Source: CAIKMD01 sp963803265
GTDB lineage: Bacteria > Pseudomonadota > Alphaproteobacteria > ATCC43930 > CGMCC-115725
Assembly (NCBI GenBank): GCA_963803265.1
Contig: CAWDLZ010000012.1
Span: 310,001-374,000 of the forward strand
Direction of reading: 5' to 3'
Length of the DNA stretch: 64,000 bases
The notes under the pieces are model-generated. The model saw only the letters and a list, made by a program, of their open reading frames with translations. It was not told where the DNA came from and made no database searches. The position numbers and the translations under genes were made by a program. Shown in pieces: positions 8,472-16,922 of the stretch (position 1 is its first letter; each line of letters opens with the position of its first letter).

Positions 8472-9583
8472 GACGCGGCTCGCCGAGCTCCGATGCCGGT
8501 CGTCTTCGCCGATTCGCCGCGCGGCGGGAAAAATGCGAAGCACTTCGCCGAATTGAACACATAGGTTTCGACATAGTTGACCACCTCGGCGCCCTGGCCC
8601 AGCTCGGTCATGGCGCCTGCCAACGCGACCCAATTCAACACTTCGTGCTGGCCGGAATCCTCCATTTCGGTCAACGAGAGCGTGCCCCACTTATCGAAGC
8701 GACCCGAGCGCAATTGTTCGAACCGCTCGCGATCCGTGTCGATATCGGGGTAGAGGCGACCGTGCTTCTGCGTCAGCGAGCCGTGCGACCAGCTCGCCGA
8801 ACCGATCAAAGCGACGCGCCAGGGCGACGCCGCAAAGAAGCGCGCCGTTGCGCGGCCGATCTCGAAGCAGCGAGCAGGGCTCGGCGACGGCGGCGAAATC
8901 TCGTCCGCTCCCTCGCCTACGACGCTGGCGCTCGTCTTTATCAGCTGATTGCCGTAGCAGTTTATATGGAACGGAATAATCGGATAGTCGAAGCCGACGC
9001 CATGGCGGTCGTAATCAAGGTAGACGACGGTATTGTTGAAGGAGTGTGCCAGGCCGCGTTGATGCCGGACCGCGCTAGACCAGGCGATGTCGAACCCGCC
9101 ATCGAGGAGCGCCTTCGACAATGCGCGCGCGCCTTCATGATGGCAGCGCAGCGGCAACTCGGTGTCGGGCGGCAGGCCCCAGGCATTTTGGTCGGTCTTG
9201 AAGACCGCCATGCTGCCGCCGAAAGGCCGGCATACCACGGAATTGAAAATTCCGACGCAGAAGGCCGGAATGCAGTCGCGCTTGAAATTCTCGTACTGGT
9301 CGTCGCCCCAAATGAGAACGATGTCGGGGCGGAAAGCATCCAGCTCTTCGCGCAAGCGTCGGTATCCGGCCAGCAGGCGACGGCGATGCTCTTTCGCAGC
9401 CTCCTGCCCCTCGTCACTTCCCCATTCTCGCCGCATCCCATCCGGCCAGCGATCGCGTGCGGCGAAAACCTCGGGTTTTACCCGACCAAGCTCGACCCAT
9501 TTCTGCAGCATGCTCGGCCAGGCTTCCACCGGCACGATCGGCCCCGGATAATGGCTAAGTCCAATTCCCATGATCTCGGCCAT
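8468..9583 (-). CDS. Class III extradiol ring-cleavage dioxygenase (LigB-like)
   Basis: A 371-residue protein of the LigB/PF02900 superfamily of non-haem Fe(II) dioxygenases that cleave catecholic rings next to the hydroxyls. Visible landmarks: GLSHYPGP near residue 8 (N-terminal metal His), LIWGDDQYENFKRD around 90 (the DxxxNF block), HHEGARALSKAL near 148, and a C-terminal GSASWSHGSL. GGGAG precedes the ATG. It is preceded by a Rieske oxygenase gene and followed by a coupled transporter operon. The position suggests oxygenase, then ring fission, then uptake of the same compound class. Exact substrate not identifiable. Confidence 0.8.
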   Translation of the reverse strand: MAEIMGIGLSHYPGPIVPVEAWPSMLQKWVELGRVKPEVFAARDRWPDGMRREWGSDEGQEAAKEHRRRLLAGYRRLREELDAFRPDIVLIWGDDQYENFKRDCIPAFCVGIFNSVVCRPFGGSMAVFKTDQNAWGLPPDTELPLRCHHEGARALSKALLDGGFDIAWSSAVRHQRGLAHSFNNTVVYLDYDRHGVGFDYPIIPFHINCYGNQLIKTSASVVGEGADEISPPSPSPARCFEIGRATARFFAASPWRVALIGSASWSHGSLTQKHGRLYPDIDTDRERFEQLRSGRFDKWGTLSLTEMEDSGQHEVLNWVALAGAMTELGQGAEVVNYVETYVFNSAKCFAFFPPRGESAKTTGIGARRAAS

Positions 9584-9616
9584 CGAAGAACTCCCTCAGT
9601 TCACAATTTTCTGGCC

Positions 9617-10766
9617 TCAGCTTGCGACGAAAATATGCTCGATATTGTCGGCACGAGGCCGGCTGGAGCTTTTGAAGGTGATCATCGAATTCTCTGCTTC
9701 GTCGCGCACGACGGCGATCGTCGGGTCCTCGCCGCGTTCGACGCGTTCGATTTGCTCGGCTAGCATGCGGCGATACATGACGATCCCCTTGTCGGAGGCG
9801 CCGAGCACCTCAAGCGACCGATCGAAGATCACGCCCTGTGTTTCCCAAACGATCCGGTCCTGCCCGTAGAAAGTCTGGAGCGCCTTCTCTCCGTTGCCGA
9901 GCGGCTCGTCCGGCGCGTACTCGAACGTCGTCTGCGCGTTCTTGCCGGGTTCTCAGGCCGACCCAGAAAATGCGGGTATGCGTGTCGTCGATCGGGACAC
10001 GAAAATGCATTGCCTCGACCGGACCCTCGGGAATGCGCAAGATGTTCGGGAAAATCAGCGGCGGCCGGATCTCGACCTCGGGCTGGTCCCCGCCATAGAC
10101 CACTGTCTTCTCGACCCCCCACTCGCACAGATCCCAGTCATAGGACTCGATCGGACGATAGAAATAGCGTCCCTGCGCCAGGGTTGGCAGGTTTTTGACC
10201 GCCGACATATGGCCGTGCAGATAGTAAGTATGGACCGAATTGACCGTGTTTTCCTGAATTTGAAGCCAGTTGCACTCATGGACAGGCAATACGACGATAT
10301 TGCGCTTCCCATCGTTGCGAACGAGAACGTCCCAGCGCGGCAGAAGCGGCGCCCGCGCCCGATCGGGGCCCATATAGACGAACAAGAGCCCGCCGAGTTC
10401 TTCTACGGGATAGGTGGGCAGACAAAGATTGTCCGGCGCGTGCGCTTCGAATGGGCGCTCCGTACACTTGCCCTGCGCGTCGAATTTCCAGCCGTGATAG
10501 CAACAGCGGATGCCTCCGGGCTCGATGAAGCCGAAAAAGAGGGAGGCGCGGCGATGGAGACAATGCTCGGCAATGCAAGCGATCTTGCCGTCGTCGCCAC
10601 GATAGACCAACAGGTCTTCGCCCAGGATGCGAACGCGTTTCTTGTTATTCTCCGCCGTGATCTCGCCGGTGGGACATAGCGCCTGCCAATAGCGCCGGAG
10701 CAGGTTGCCGCAGGGCGTGCCGCGCCCCACCTTGGTAAGGCGTTCGTTTTGCTCTTGTGTCAGCAT
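9617..10766 (-). pseudogene. Rieske non-haem iron oxygenase (alpha-subunit type), split by a +1 frameshift
   Basis: The first 270 residues are a standard Rieske oxygenase: [2Fe-2S] ligands CxH in IAEHCLHRRASLFFG (here C-L-H) and CxxH in IRCCYHGW, then a catalytic-domain motif NTVNSVHTYYLHGH supplying the Fe(II) His/His pair. The frame then shifts near 9950; removing one T of the plus-strand TT at 9950-9951 restores GLRPGKNAQTTFEYAP and a normal end (YRRMLAEQIERVE ... EHIFVAS). The length 1150 nt is 383 codons plus one. No ferredoxin or reductase gene is adjacent. It probably hydroxylates or demethylates an aromatic ring feeding the neighbouring extradiol enzyme. Confidence 0.78.
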
Positions 10767-10796
10767 CTCGTCATCTCCCGCGCCTCGACGCCTGCT

Positions 10797-11657
10797 TCAG
10801 GAACCAAGAAACTCACGGATGATCTTGGTCGCCTCGTCCGGCTTATCGGTCTGAACCTGGTGACCCGCGCCGGGCACCCAATGGAACCGCGCGTCCGGTA
10901 AATGCTTTGCGATCTCGCGACCGGTTTCCGGCAAGGCGAACGTGTCGCTATCGCCCCATATGAAGATCGTGGGAATCGTCTGCGTCAGAATTGGCAACGA
11001 CTTCGTCATGTCGTTCTGCAGCGCAAACAACGGATTCTCGCGGAGAATGGCGCCGTTGCGCCCGAAAGCGCGAAACGCTTTCAGCGCGCCGAGGCGTGTC
11101 GCCGCGGCTTGGCGCTCGTCGATGAGCCGATCCGTGATGCGCTCGGGATCGATGATCAGCGCCTGGAGAATGCGTCTCATGCCCTCGCGCGTGCCGTCGT
11201 AATCGTTCAAGGCCTTCAACGCCTCCGTCGGGCGCTGCTTGATGCCGAGCGACACGGCGATGGTGAGCGAGGAAATCAGAATGATTTTCTCGACCCGATC
11301 CGGATGGAGAATCGCATATTGCGCAGCCGCCCACGCGCCTTGCGAATTGCCGATGAGGATGATCTTCGGCAGGCAAAGCGCGTCGATCACGTCCGCCAGG
11401 TGCGATACGCGGCTGAGGAGGCCATAGGGGGCCGGAGCAGAAGGGTCGGTAAGCCCAAACCCGCCGATCGAGTTGGGCGCGATGACCCGGTAATTCGTCC
11501 CCAGTCGTTCCACGAGCGGCCCCATCCCAGCCAAGCCCGACGAGCCGGCGCCTCCGCCGTGCAGCGCGACGATCGTGCGTCCATCGGCTCCTCCTTCCGA
11601 GTAATGCGTTCGCACTCCATTCGCCAACACAAAACGCGATCGGATTTCGCTAAGCAT
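10797..11657 (-). CDS. Alpha/beta hydrolase (MhpC/meta-cleavage product hydrolase-like)
   Basis: A 286-residue alpha/beta hydrolase with nucleophile elbow GNSQG near residue 115, oxyanion segment LHGGGAGSSG, acid in WGDSD near 232, and catalytic His in GAGHQVQ near 264. The HGGGAG form and the GFGLTD segment resemble carbon-carbon hydrolases that split ring-fission products (MhpC/BphD), which matches the extradiol dioxygenase next to it. The ATG at 11657 has a GGGAAG site; an upstream ATG at 11708 would run through the operator and is rejected. It is transcribed divergently from the IclR regulator. Confidence 0.8.
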   Translation of the reverse strand: MLSEIRSRFVLANGVRTHYSEGGADGRTIVALHGGGAGSSGLAGMGPLVERLGTNYRVIAPNSIGGFGLTDPSAPAPYGLLSRVSHLADVIDALCLPKIILIGNSQGAWAAAQYAILHPDRVEKIILISSLTIAVSLGIKQRPTEALKALNDYDGTREGMRRILQALIIDPERITDRLIDERQAAATRLGALKAFRAFGRNGAILRENPLFALQNDMTKSLPILTQTIPTIFIWGDSDTFALPETGREIAKHLPDARFHWVPGAGHQVQTDKPDEATKIIREFLGS

Positions 11658-11700
11658 CTCGGCTTCCCATTCCCTTTTTTGACCAGGCGAACAAACGTAT

Positions 11701-11736
11701 TTACGCATTATGAAAAAAATGATACGGAATGCGTAA
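11701..11736. promoter_or_regulatory. Palindromic operator in the divergent hydrolase/IclR intergenic region
   Basis: A perfect 9-bp inverted repeat TTACGCATT (11701-11709) and AATGCGTAA (11728-11736) with an AT-rich 18-bp spacer lies between the divergent hydrolase and IclR genes. This strongly AT-rich island in a GC-rich window is the likely promoter and the binding site of the IclR protein encoded next to it. Binding is inferred from symmetry and position. Confidence 0.6.
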
Positions 11737-11759
11737 TTAATTTCTTTAGGAGAACATGG

Positions 11760-12584
11760 TTGGCAGATGCTGTCAACGACCTCGGTTCGGTAGAGCGCTC
11801 GGTGAGTACCGGCATTCAATCGATTGAGATCGGGACGTCCCTGCTTCGCGCGCTCGTTCGAGCAAAGGGATCGCTGACTCTGACGGCACTCGCCGGCGCC
11901 GTCGGTATGCCGCCCGGAAAGGCGCACAAATATCTCGCGAGCTTCGTCCGCAGCGGATTGGTGGCGCAGCACGAAACCGGCGGACGCTACGATCTCGGCC
12001 CGTTTGCGCTCGAGCTTGGGCTGGCCGCGATGCGCCGAATCGAGGTCGTGGATCTGGCGCAGGCCGCGCTTGACGACCTCCGCGACCGTCTTGGCACGAC
12101 GGTTTCGATGGCGGTTTGGGCCAATCATGGTCCGACGATCGTGCGCCTGGCGGAGACGCCGGGCATCATGTCTTTGACGATCCGAATCGGAACGGTGATG
12201 CCGCTTCTGACCTCGTCCTTCGGGCGGATTTTCGCGGCGTTTCTCGACCGACGCCTGACCCAAGAGAGCATGCAGGCCGAAATCGCGGATCCCGCAGGCC
12301 TCGCCGCTCGCTCGGGACTGCGCAGCCTCGCGGACATCGAAGCGTTGTTGGGCGAGTTTCGCACCCATCGCATGTCGGTCGCCACGAACCTCGTCGACCC
12401 CGGCCGCGCCGCGCTGGCCGCACCGGTGTTCGATCACATCAACCGGATTGTCGCGGCCATTGCGGTGATCGGGGTTCAAGGGCGTCTCGACGTCGCTTGG
12501 GACGGCAGACCCGCTCGAGAACTGGCCATCGCGGCGAGCAAACTATCGCAACGGCTGGGTGCCCAACCGCATCTTGTCGCCTGA
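11760..12584 (+). CDS. IclR-family transcriptional regulator
   Basis: A 274-residue regulator: N-terminal winged helix (residues about 18-80, SIEIGTSLLRALV ... GMPPGKAHKYLASFVRSGLV) and C-terminal IclR effector domain (TTVSMAVWANHGPTIVRLAE). The start is a TTG at 11760, chosen because AGGAG sits 7 nt upstream; the nearby ATG at 11756 is out of frame. It is divergent from the catabolic operon 10797 and below and followed by an amidohydrolase gene 38 nt downstream. IclR proteins commonly control aromatic degradation operons, so it probably governs both directions through the palindrome at 11701-11736. Confidence 0.85.
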   Translation: MADAVNDLGSVERSVSTGIQSIEIGTSLLRALVRAKGSLTLTALAGAVGMPPGKAHKYLASFVRSGLVAQHETGGRYDLGPFALELGLAAMRRIEVVDLAQAALDDLRDRLGTTVSMAVWANHGPTIVRLAETPGIMSLTIRIGTVMPLLTSSFGRIFAAFLDRRLTQESMQAEIADPAGLAARSGLRSLADIEALLGEFRTHRMSVATNLVDPGRAALAAPVFDHINRIVAAIAVIGVQGRLDVAWDGRPARELAIAASKLSQRLGAQPHLVA

Positions 12585-12622
12585 CGCCGCGACGGCGCAT
12601 CGATACTCGAAGGCCAAGACGC

Positions 12623-13627
12623 ATGAAAGTCGTTGACGTCCACTGCCACGTCGTGCCGAGCGAATTCCCCGCCGCGCCGCCGTCTTGCGGCCAATGGCCG
12701 CGAATGGATCATCGCGGCGATCGCCAGGCGATGGTGATGATTGGCAAGAAGGAATTTCGTCTCGTTGACAGTCGGTGCTGGGACATCGAGCGGCGCATCG
12801 CCGACATGGATGGCGAGGATGTCGGCATGCAGGCGCTGTCGCCGATGCCCGAACTGCTGTCCTATTGGATCGACGCCAAAGAGGCTCTTCTTCTATCGCA
12901 ATCGATCAATCAGGCGATCGCGAGAATGATTCGAACGGCACCCGATCGCTTCGTCGGATTGGGAATGGTTCCGCTTCAGGATCCGGAATTGGCATGCACA
13001 GAACTAGGCAAGCTGCGCGCCGAGTATGGGCTGGTCGGGGTCGAGATCGGCAGCAACATCAACGGCAAGTCTCCGGGCGATCCCTTTTTCGACGCGTTTT
13101 TCGCCGAAGCCGAGCGCCTCGACCTCGCAATTTTCGTCCATGCCCTGCATCCCTCCGTCGCGGGCCGTCTGGTGGGCCCCGCTCTGCTCGGCGCTTATGT
13201 TGGTTATCCGACCGATATCGGCTTGGCTGCGGCTTCGGTGATTACCGGCCGCGTGATCGAGAAATTCCCGAAATTGCGAATCGGCTTCAGTCACGGCGGC
13301 GGGACCCTGGCCTCGTTCCTGCCGCGGCTCGAATCGGGATGGCAAAAGGTTTCGGCACTGAGTAAGAGCTTCGCATCGCCGGCGGCGACCGCACAGCGCC
13401 TCTATTACGACAACATCGTCTTCGATCCGCGGCTGTTGAAGCATCTCATCGAAGTGTTCGGCGCCTCGCAAATCTTCGTCGGATCGGACTACCCGTTTAC
13501 CGCCGGGCAGGAAAAATCGGCGCAGTTGTTCGCTGGCCTCGGCCTGTCAGCGGAACAGCTTTCAGCGTTGCGTGGCGGAAATGCGTGCCGCTTCTTGAAC
13601 ATCGACCTCTCTCTATCTCTCACTTAA
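12623..13627 (+). CDS. Amidohydrolase family 2 (ACMSD/decarboxylase-like)
   Basis: A 334-residue TIM-barrel protein of the PF04909 family. Metal ligands appear as VDVHCHVVPSEF (HxH, residues 5-10), HALHP near residue 173, SHGGG near 224 and GSDYPF near 289. The HCHVVP and GSDYPF forms resemble aminocarboxymuconate-semialdehyde decarboxylase and hydroxybenzoate decarboxylases rather than true amidases. It follows the IclR gene closely and is likely regulated with it. The reaction is probably decarboxylation or hydration of a ring-cleavage product, inferred from family and context. Confidence 0.8.
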   Translation: MKVVDVHCHVVPSEFPAAPPSCGQWPRMDHRGDRQAMVMIGKKEFRLVDSRCWDIERRIADMDGEDVGMQALSPMPELLSYWIDAKEALLLSQSINQAIARMIRTAPDRFVGLGMVPLQDPELACTELGKLRAEYGLVGVEIGSNINGKSPGDPFFDAFFAEAERLDLAIFVHALHPSVAGRLVGPALLGAYVGYPTDIGLAAASVITGRVIEKFPKLRIGFSHGGGTLASFLPRLESGWQKVSALSKSFASPAATAQRLYYDNIVFDPRLLKHLIEVFGASQIFVGSDYPFTAGQEKSAQLFAGLGLSAEQLSALRGGNACRFLNIDLSLSLT

Positions 13628-13689
13628 GAGAAGCGAACGAGCGCGCTGTCATCGTCGCGCACGTCCTCTACGCGACCGGCATAAAACGA

Positions 13690-13971
13690 ATCGACGAAGC
13701 TTGCGGCCGATCCTCGATGTCGGAGGCAGCTTGCGCAAAATCGAATCTGCGCTCGACCCGCTGACGGCGGACGCCGTCGCGCCGATGACCAACATCGGCG
13801 ACAAGTGGCTGGGCGACACGCATGACGCGCCGGTTTTCGAAGAGCTGAACCGCCACGGCAGAGATCGTGAGCGGACTGGCGGGATGCGGTTTCAGCGAAG
13901 CCCTCTTGCGGGCCATCGACTATGAGAACGCGCATCGGCTCTTGCCGCGCTTAAAGCCCCCACGATCTTGA
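13690..13971 (+). pseudogene. Degraded second amidohydrolase (ACMSD-family) remnant
   Basis: Two non-contiguous pieces of an amidohydrolase survive. From about 13701 the frame reads LDVGGSLRKIESALDPL ... NIGDKWLGDTHDAPVFEELNRHG, the mid-domain typical of this family (GDKWLGDPxFxPVFEELNRR). At about 13855 the frame jumps to EIVSGLAGCGFSEALLRAIDYEN, the C-terminal segment, ending in a TGA at 13969-13971. Everything between, including the metal-ligand strands, is deleted. It lies just after an intact member of the same family, so it may be the relic of a duplicate or neighbouring gene. The following ~285 bp to 14257 show no recognisable feature. Confidence 0.6.
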
Positions 13972-14257
13972 GCTTCGCCCGAGAACCTCGCGGCTCGATG
14001 AACGGGTCCATTCGTCGCCGACCATAACGGCGGGGATGGCGGTCGATATCAGGATCGATCCTACGCGCCGCGTTTTGTGCAAATAGGGGCGGCTCGGTTA
14101 GAAACCCTTCGAGGAGGAAAGGAAATCCCAATGCCCCCGCCTGAAGCGGCGAAGCCAGCCTCTTTGGTCTCACCAAATCGATCGGCAACGAATTGGCCAC
14201 GTCGAGAATAACCGTCAACGGTGTGACCCCGGCGGCGGCGAAGACGGAACAAGCCCC

Positions 14258-15229
14258 TCAAGCGGGCATTTTGAAAATCTTTGATTCTACGTTAACGTTG
14301 GTTTTCAGCAGGTCGTACTCCCGCATCAGCGAGACGAGCTTTTTGTAACCGTCGGTATCGATCGAGGTCGGCTGTCCAGATACGTACATTCTGGCAAGAA
14401 GCTTCGGATCGGTCTTGGTGTAGCTCGCAACGAGATCAAGGAAAGCTTGATTGCCAAGATTGGCGTTCACCCACTGCACGCCTTTTTCAAACGCGCGGAC
14501 ATAGGCCCGCACCACTTCGGGCTTGGTATCCGCGGTATTCCCGCTCACGATCCATGCCGAGCTCGGCAAACCGGGCATGGTCGTCGACAAAGGCCAGCCA
14601 ACCAGCTCGAAGCTCGGATCGCCCAGGCCTATCGTCATGAATGGATCCAATACCAGGGCGGCATCCACCTGCTTGTTCTTGAGCGCGTCGAGCATCGAAG
14701 GCAGCGGCACTTCGCGATAGGTGATCTTGCTGAGATCGCCGCCGGTCTTTTTGACCCAGCCTTGCATCACGAGCCACTGAATGTCGAAACGCGTGTTGAT
14801 GCCGATGAATTTGCCTTCGAGATCCTTGCCGCTGGATATGTTATCGCCCTTGCGCTTCAAGAGCGCCCCGGGATCGGGCGGCTTCGTTGGAATCGGTGCG
14901 CCATCGGCGATGATGCGGACGTCGATCCCCCGTTCCAAGGCGGTCAGCACCGTAATCGCGTTGGAATATAGCACGTCGAAGCTGCCGCCGATCAGGCCCG
15001 GGATGCCGACCGTTCCACCCTGGACGGCCTGCGTCGTCACCGCGATTCCTTCAGCCGCGAAGTAGCCTCGGGCATCGGCCGCAAAATGTGGGGAGACGGC
15101 ATAGATTGGAACGATGCTGACACGCACCAGGGTGAGAGGCTCGGCGGCCTTCACCTCCCGCACACCTAACACGACGAGCGAACCGCCGAGCCCAGCCAGC
15201 GCATCGCGGCGCGAGATCACAGAAGCCAT
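14258..15229 (-). CDS. ABC transporter substrate-binding protein (NMT1/SsuA type), Tat-like leader
   Basis: A 323-residue binding protein. The leader MASVISRRDALAGLGGSL carries a twin Arg before a hydrophobic stretch, so export may be through Tat. The mature part repeats the same subfamily hallmarks as the two receptors at 3987-5938 (GGTVGIPGLIGGSFDVLYSN, SGKDLEGKFIGIN, DLSKITYREVPLPSMLDAL). GGAAGG lies 7 nt before the chosen ATG at 15229; the frame extends further upstream without a start signal. No permease or ATPase is adjacent, so it may use the transporter encoded at 6000-8471. Confidence 0.82.
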   Translation of the reverse strand: MASVISRRDALAGLGGSLVVLGVREVKAAEPLTLVRVSIVPIYAVSPHFAADARGYFAAEGIAVTTQAVQGGTVGIPGLIGGSFDVLYSNAITVLTALERGIDVRIIADGAPIPTKPPDPGALLKRKGDNISSGKDLEGKFIGINTRFDIQWLVMQGWVKKTGGDLSKITYREVPLPSMLDALKNKQVDAALVLDPFMTIGLGDPSFELVGWPLSTTMPGLPSSAWIVSGNTADTKPEVVRAYVRAFEKGVQWVNANLGNQAFLDLVASYTKTDPKLLARMYVSGQPTSIDTDGYKKLVSLMREYDLLKTNVNVESKIFKMPA

Positions 15230-15300
15230 TCGATCCTTCCCGTTTTGTCGAGTTCCAGCCGCGCTTCGTCCGCGCCCATCGCGAGGACTGCCGCGGTCCG

Positions 15301-15831
15301 TCACCGGCCCGCTTTCTCCTCGGCGGCTTTATACTCGGGCGAGACCTCCGACTGCGTCATCTCCGAGGCGACGTAGTCCCGGGTCGGGCCGTGAATGAAA
15401 GCCATCCAAAGAGCGGGCTTCTCGGGATTCACGTTGAAATGTTGGTGCTCGACCCCTTTTTCCCTGAGGGGAAGGAGGAGCAGATCGCCCTTCTCCCAAT
15501 CGACGCGCTGGCCGTCGACGACCGAATATCCGGCCCCGTCGATCACGTAGATGATCAGCCCGCCTTGATGACGGTGCTTTCCGGAGGCCGTGCGAACTTC
15601 GTGCGTGAAGACGATCCAATCCTGCAGCGGCGTATCCTTGACGGTCAGGCCGAGATAGTTACGAAGCCGACCTTGCCGTGTCAGGGTTTGCGGACAATCG
15701 GCGAATTTGACGACGATACGGCCCATCATCTGCCGTTCGGCAAATTCTCTGTCTTGCCTTATCGCAAGCTCATAGGAACTGAGCGCCGGCGCTTCCTTTT
15801 CCCGAATCCGCGTTCGCTCCATTTCAGCCAT
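15301..15831 (-). CDS. Cupin-domain protein
   Basis: A 176-residue protein with one cupin barrel: motif 1 KHRHQGGLIIYVIDG (residues about 83-97) and motif 2 around EHQHFNVNPEKPALWMAFIHG. The two His pairs could hold a metal, so it may be a small dioxygenase, isomerase or sensor. It lies at the downstream end of a long minus-strand gene run, 133 nt after the LigB-like gene, a common association in aromatic catabolism. No specific substrate can be assigned. Confidence 0.7.
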   Translation of the reverse strand: MAEMERTRIREKEAPALSSYELAIRQDREFAERQMMGRIVVKFADCPQTLTRQGRLRNYLGLTVKDTPLQDWIVFTHEVRTASGKHRHQGGLIIYVIDGAGYSVVDGQRVDWEKGDLLLLPLREKGVEHQHFNVNPEKPALWMAFIHGPTRDYVASEMTQSEVSPEYKAAEEKAGR

Positions 15832-15964
15832 GTGCTTCTTCCCGTGAACGATGCCCGACGAGGCGCGCCTCGGCGGCTTGGAGACGCGGCTAACGCCAAG
15901 GATATCACCGTCATCCGTATAGTTCCAACCGCACGTGCGAGTTTGGATTTAAGCTGGGGACAGG

Positions 15965-16922
15965 TCAGCCTTTCCAGAAGGCGACCGACATCCCCATATT
16001 TCCGCTATAGAGCGGCTCGTAGGCAAGGACACGGGCCGGACGGCTGCCCATGGCACCCGCCAGAACGATCCAGCTCCGCATCTCGATGTCGCCGTTGTCG
16101 AGCAGATCCTTCGAGGTAAGGCCGGCGAGCTTGTGACCGTTGCCGCTCTCCATCCAGCCGAGCGCGGTGCGGTCGAACGCTTCGCTGATGGAGCCGTAGG
16201 CGAAGGGGCCGGTGTAATCGCGCCAGGGATAGCCGCCGGTGAAGTGCGACAAACCGCCGGAGGCATAGACCGCCACGCGCTCGCCAGCGGGACGCTGCTT
16301 CGTCAGGATGTCGCGAATGGCCTCGCCGAGCCGGTAGCAGCGCTCCGGCGTGATCGCCGGCACGTGGATCGCATTGACGAAAATGAGCGACGACGGGGAT
16401 GGAGGCGTCCGGGTCCATGAGCCGCATAATTGGCGCATGGGCGTGTGACAACAGCCTTTCCTGCGGGAAAGCCACGGAAAAGGACACGTCGAACTGCCGC
16501 TCGACGAGATTTGCCAAGAGCGTGCGCGCGAGTTCGGCATGGCAGCGGTATCGCGGCGACGGCTCGTCGCCCTTGTCGCGTCCAGGGTCGAAGGCGCGGA
16601 CGCTGTCACCGAGATAGATCGAAATCTGCGGCATGTTGTCGGTGCGGAAATTCTCGTTCTGGTCGTCGCCGATCAGGATGAGGGCATCGGGCTTGTTGTC
16701 CTGGAGCCATTTCTGAAAGAAATCGAGGCCGTCTTTCACGTTCTTGTATCGCGACCTGCGGACTTCGTTCGTTTCCTCGGCAACCTTGGGCTGGCGCGCC
16801 GGCTCGACGCCGTACCGTTTCTGGTAGAGCTGCCGATTGCGTTCCCGCCGCTCGTCCCAAGTCGAGGGATCGACGAGCGCGAAGGCATGGGACGAGGAAA
16901 GGCCGGCAATAATCTCGGACAT
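15965..16922 (-). pseudogene. Class III extradiol dioxygenase (LigB-like), split by a +1 frameshift
   Basis: The ATG at 16922 overlaps the stop of the upstream BNR gene (ATGA). The product opens MSEIIAGLSSSHAFAL, with SSH supplying the first metal His, and continues with LILIGDDQNENFRTD, the DxxxNF block of this superfamily. At about 16396 the frame shifts; removing one base of the GGGG at 16396-16399 joins DASIPSSLIFVNAIHVP to the C-terminal half (ASGGLSHFTGGYPW ... SVAFWKG). The length 958 nt is 319 codons plus one. It is a distant paralogue of the dioxygenase at 8468-9583. Confidence 0.75.

Noticed and set aside
7575..9763. Long plus-strand open frames opposite the permease and LigB-like genes
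   Set aside because: Same bias effect; the minus-strand genes have conserved motifs and tight overlaps (GTGA).
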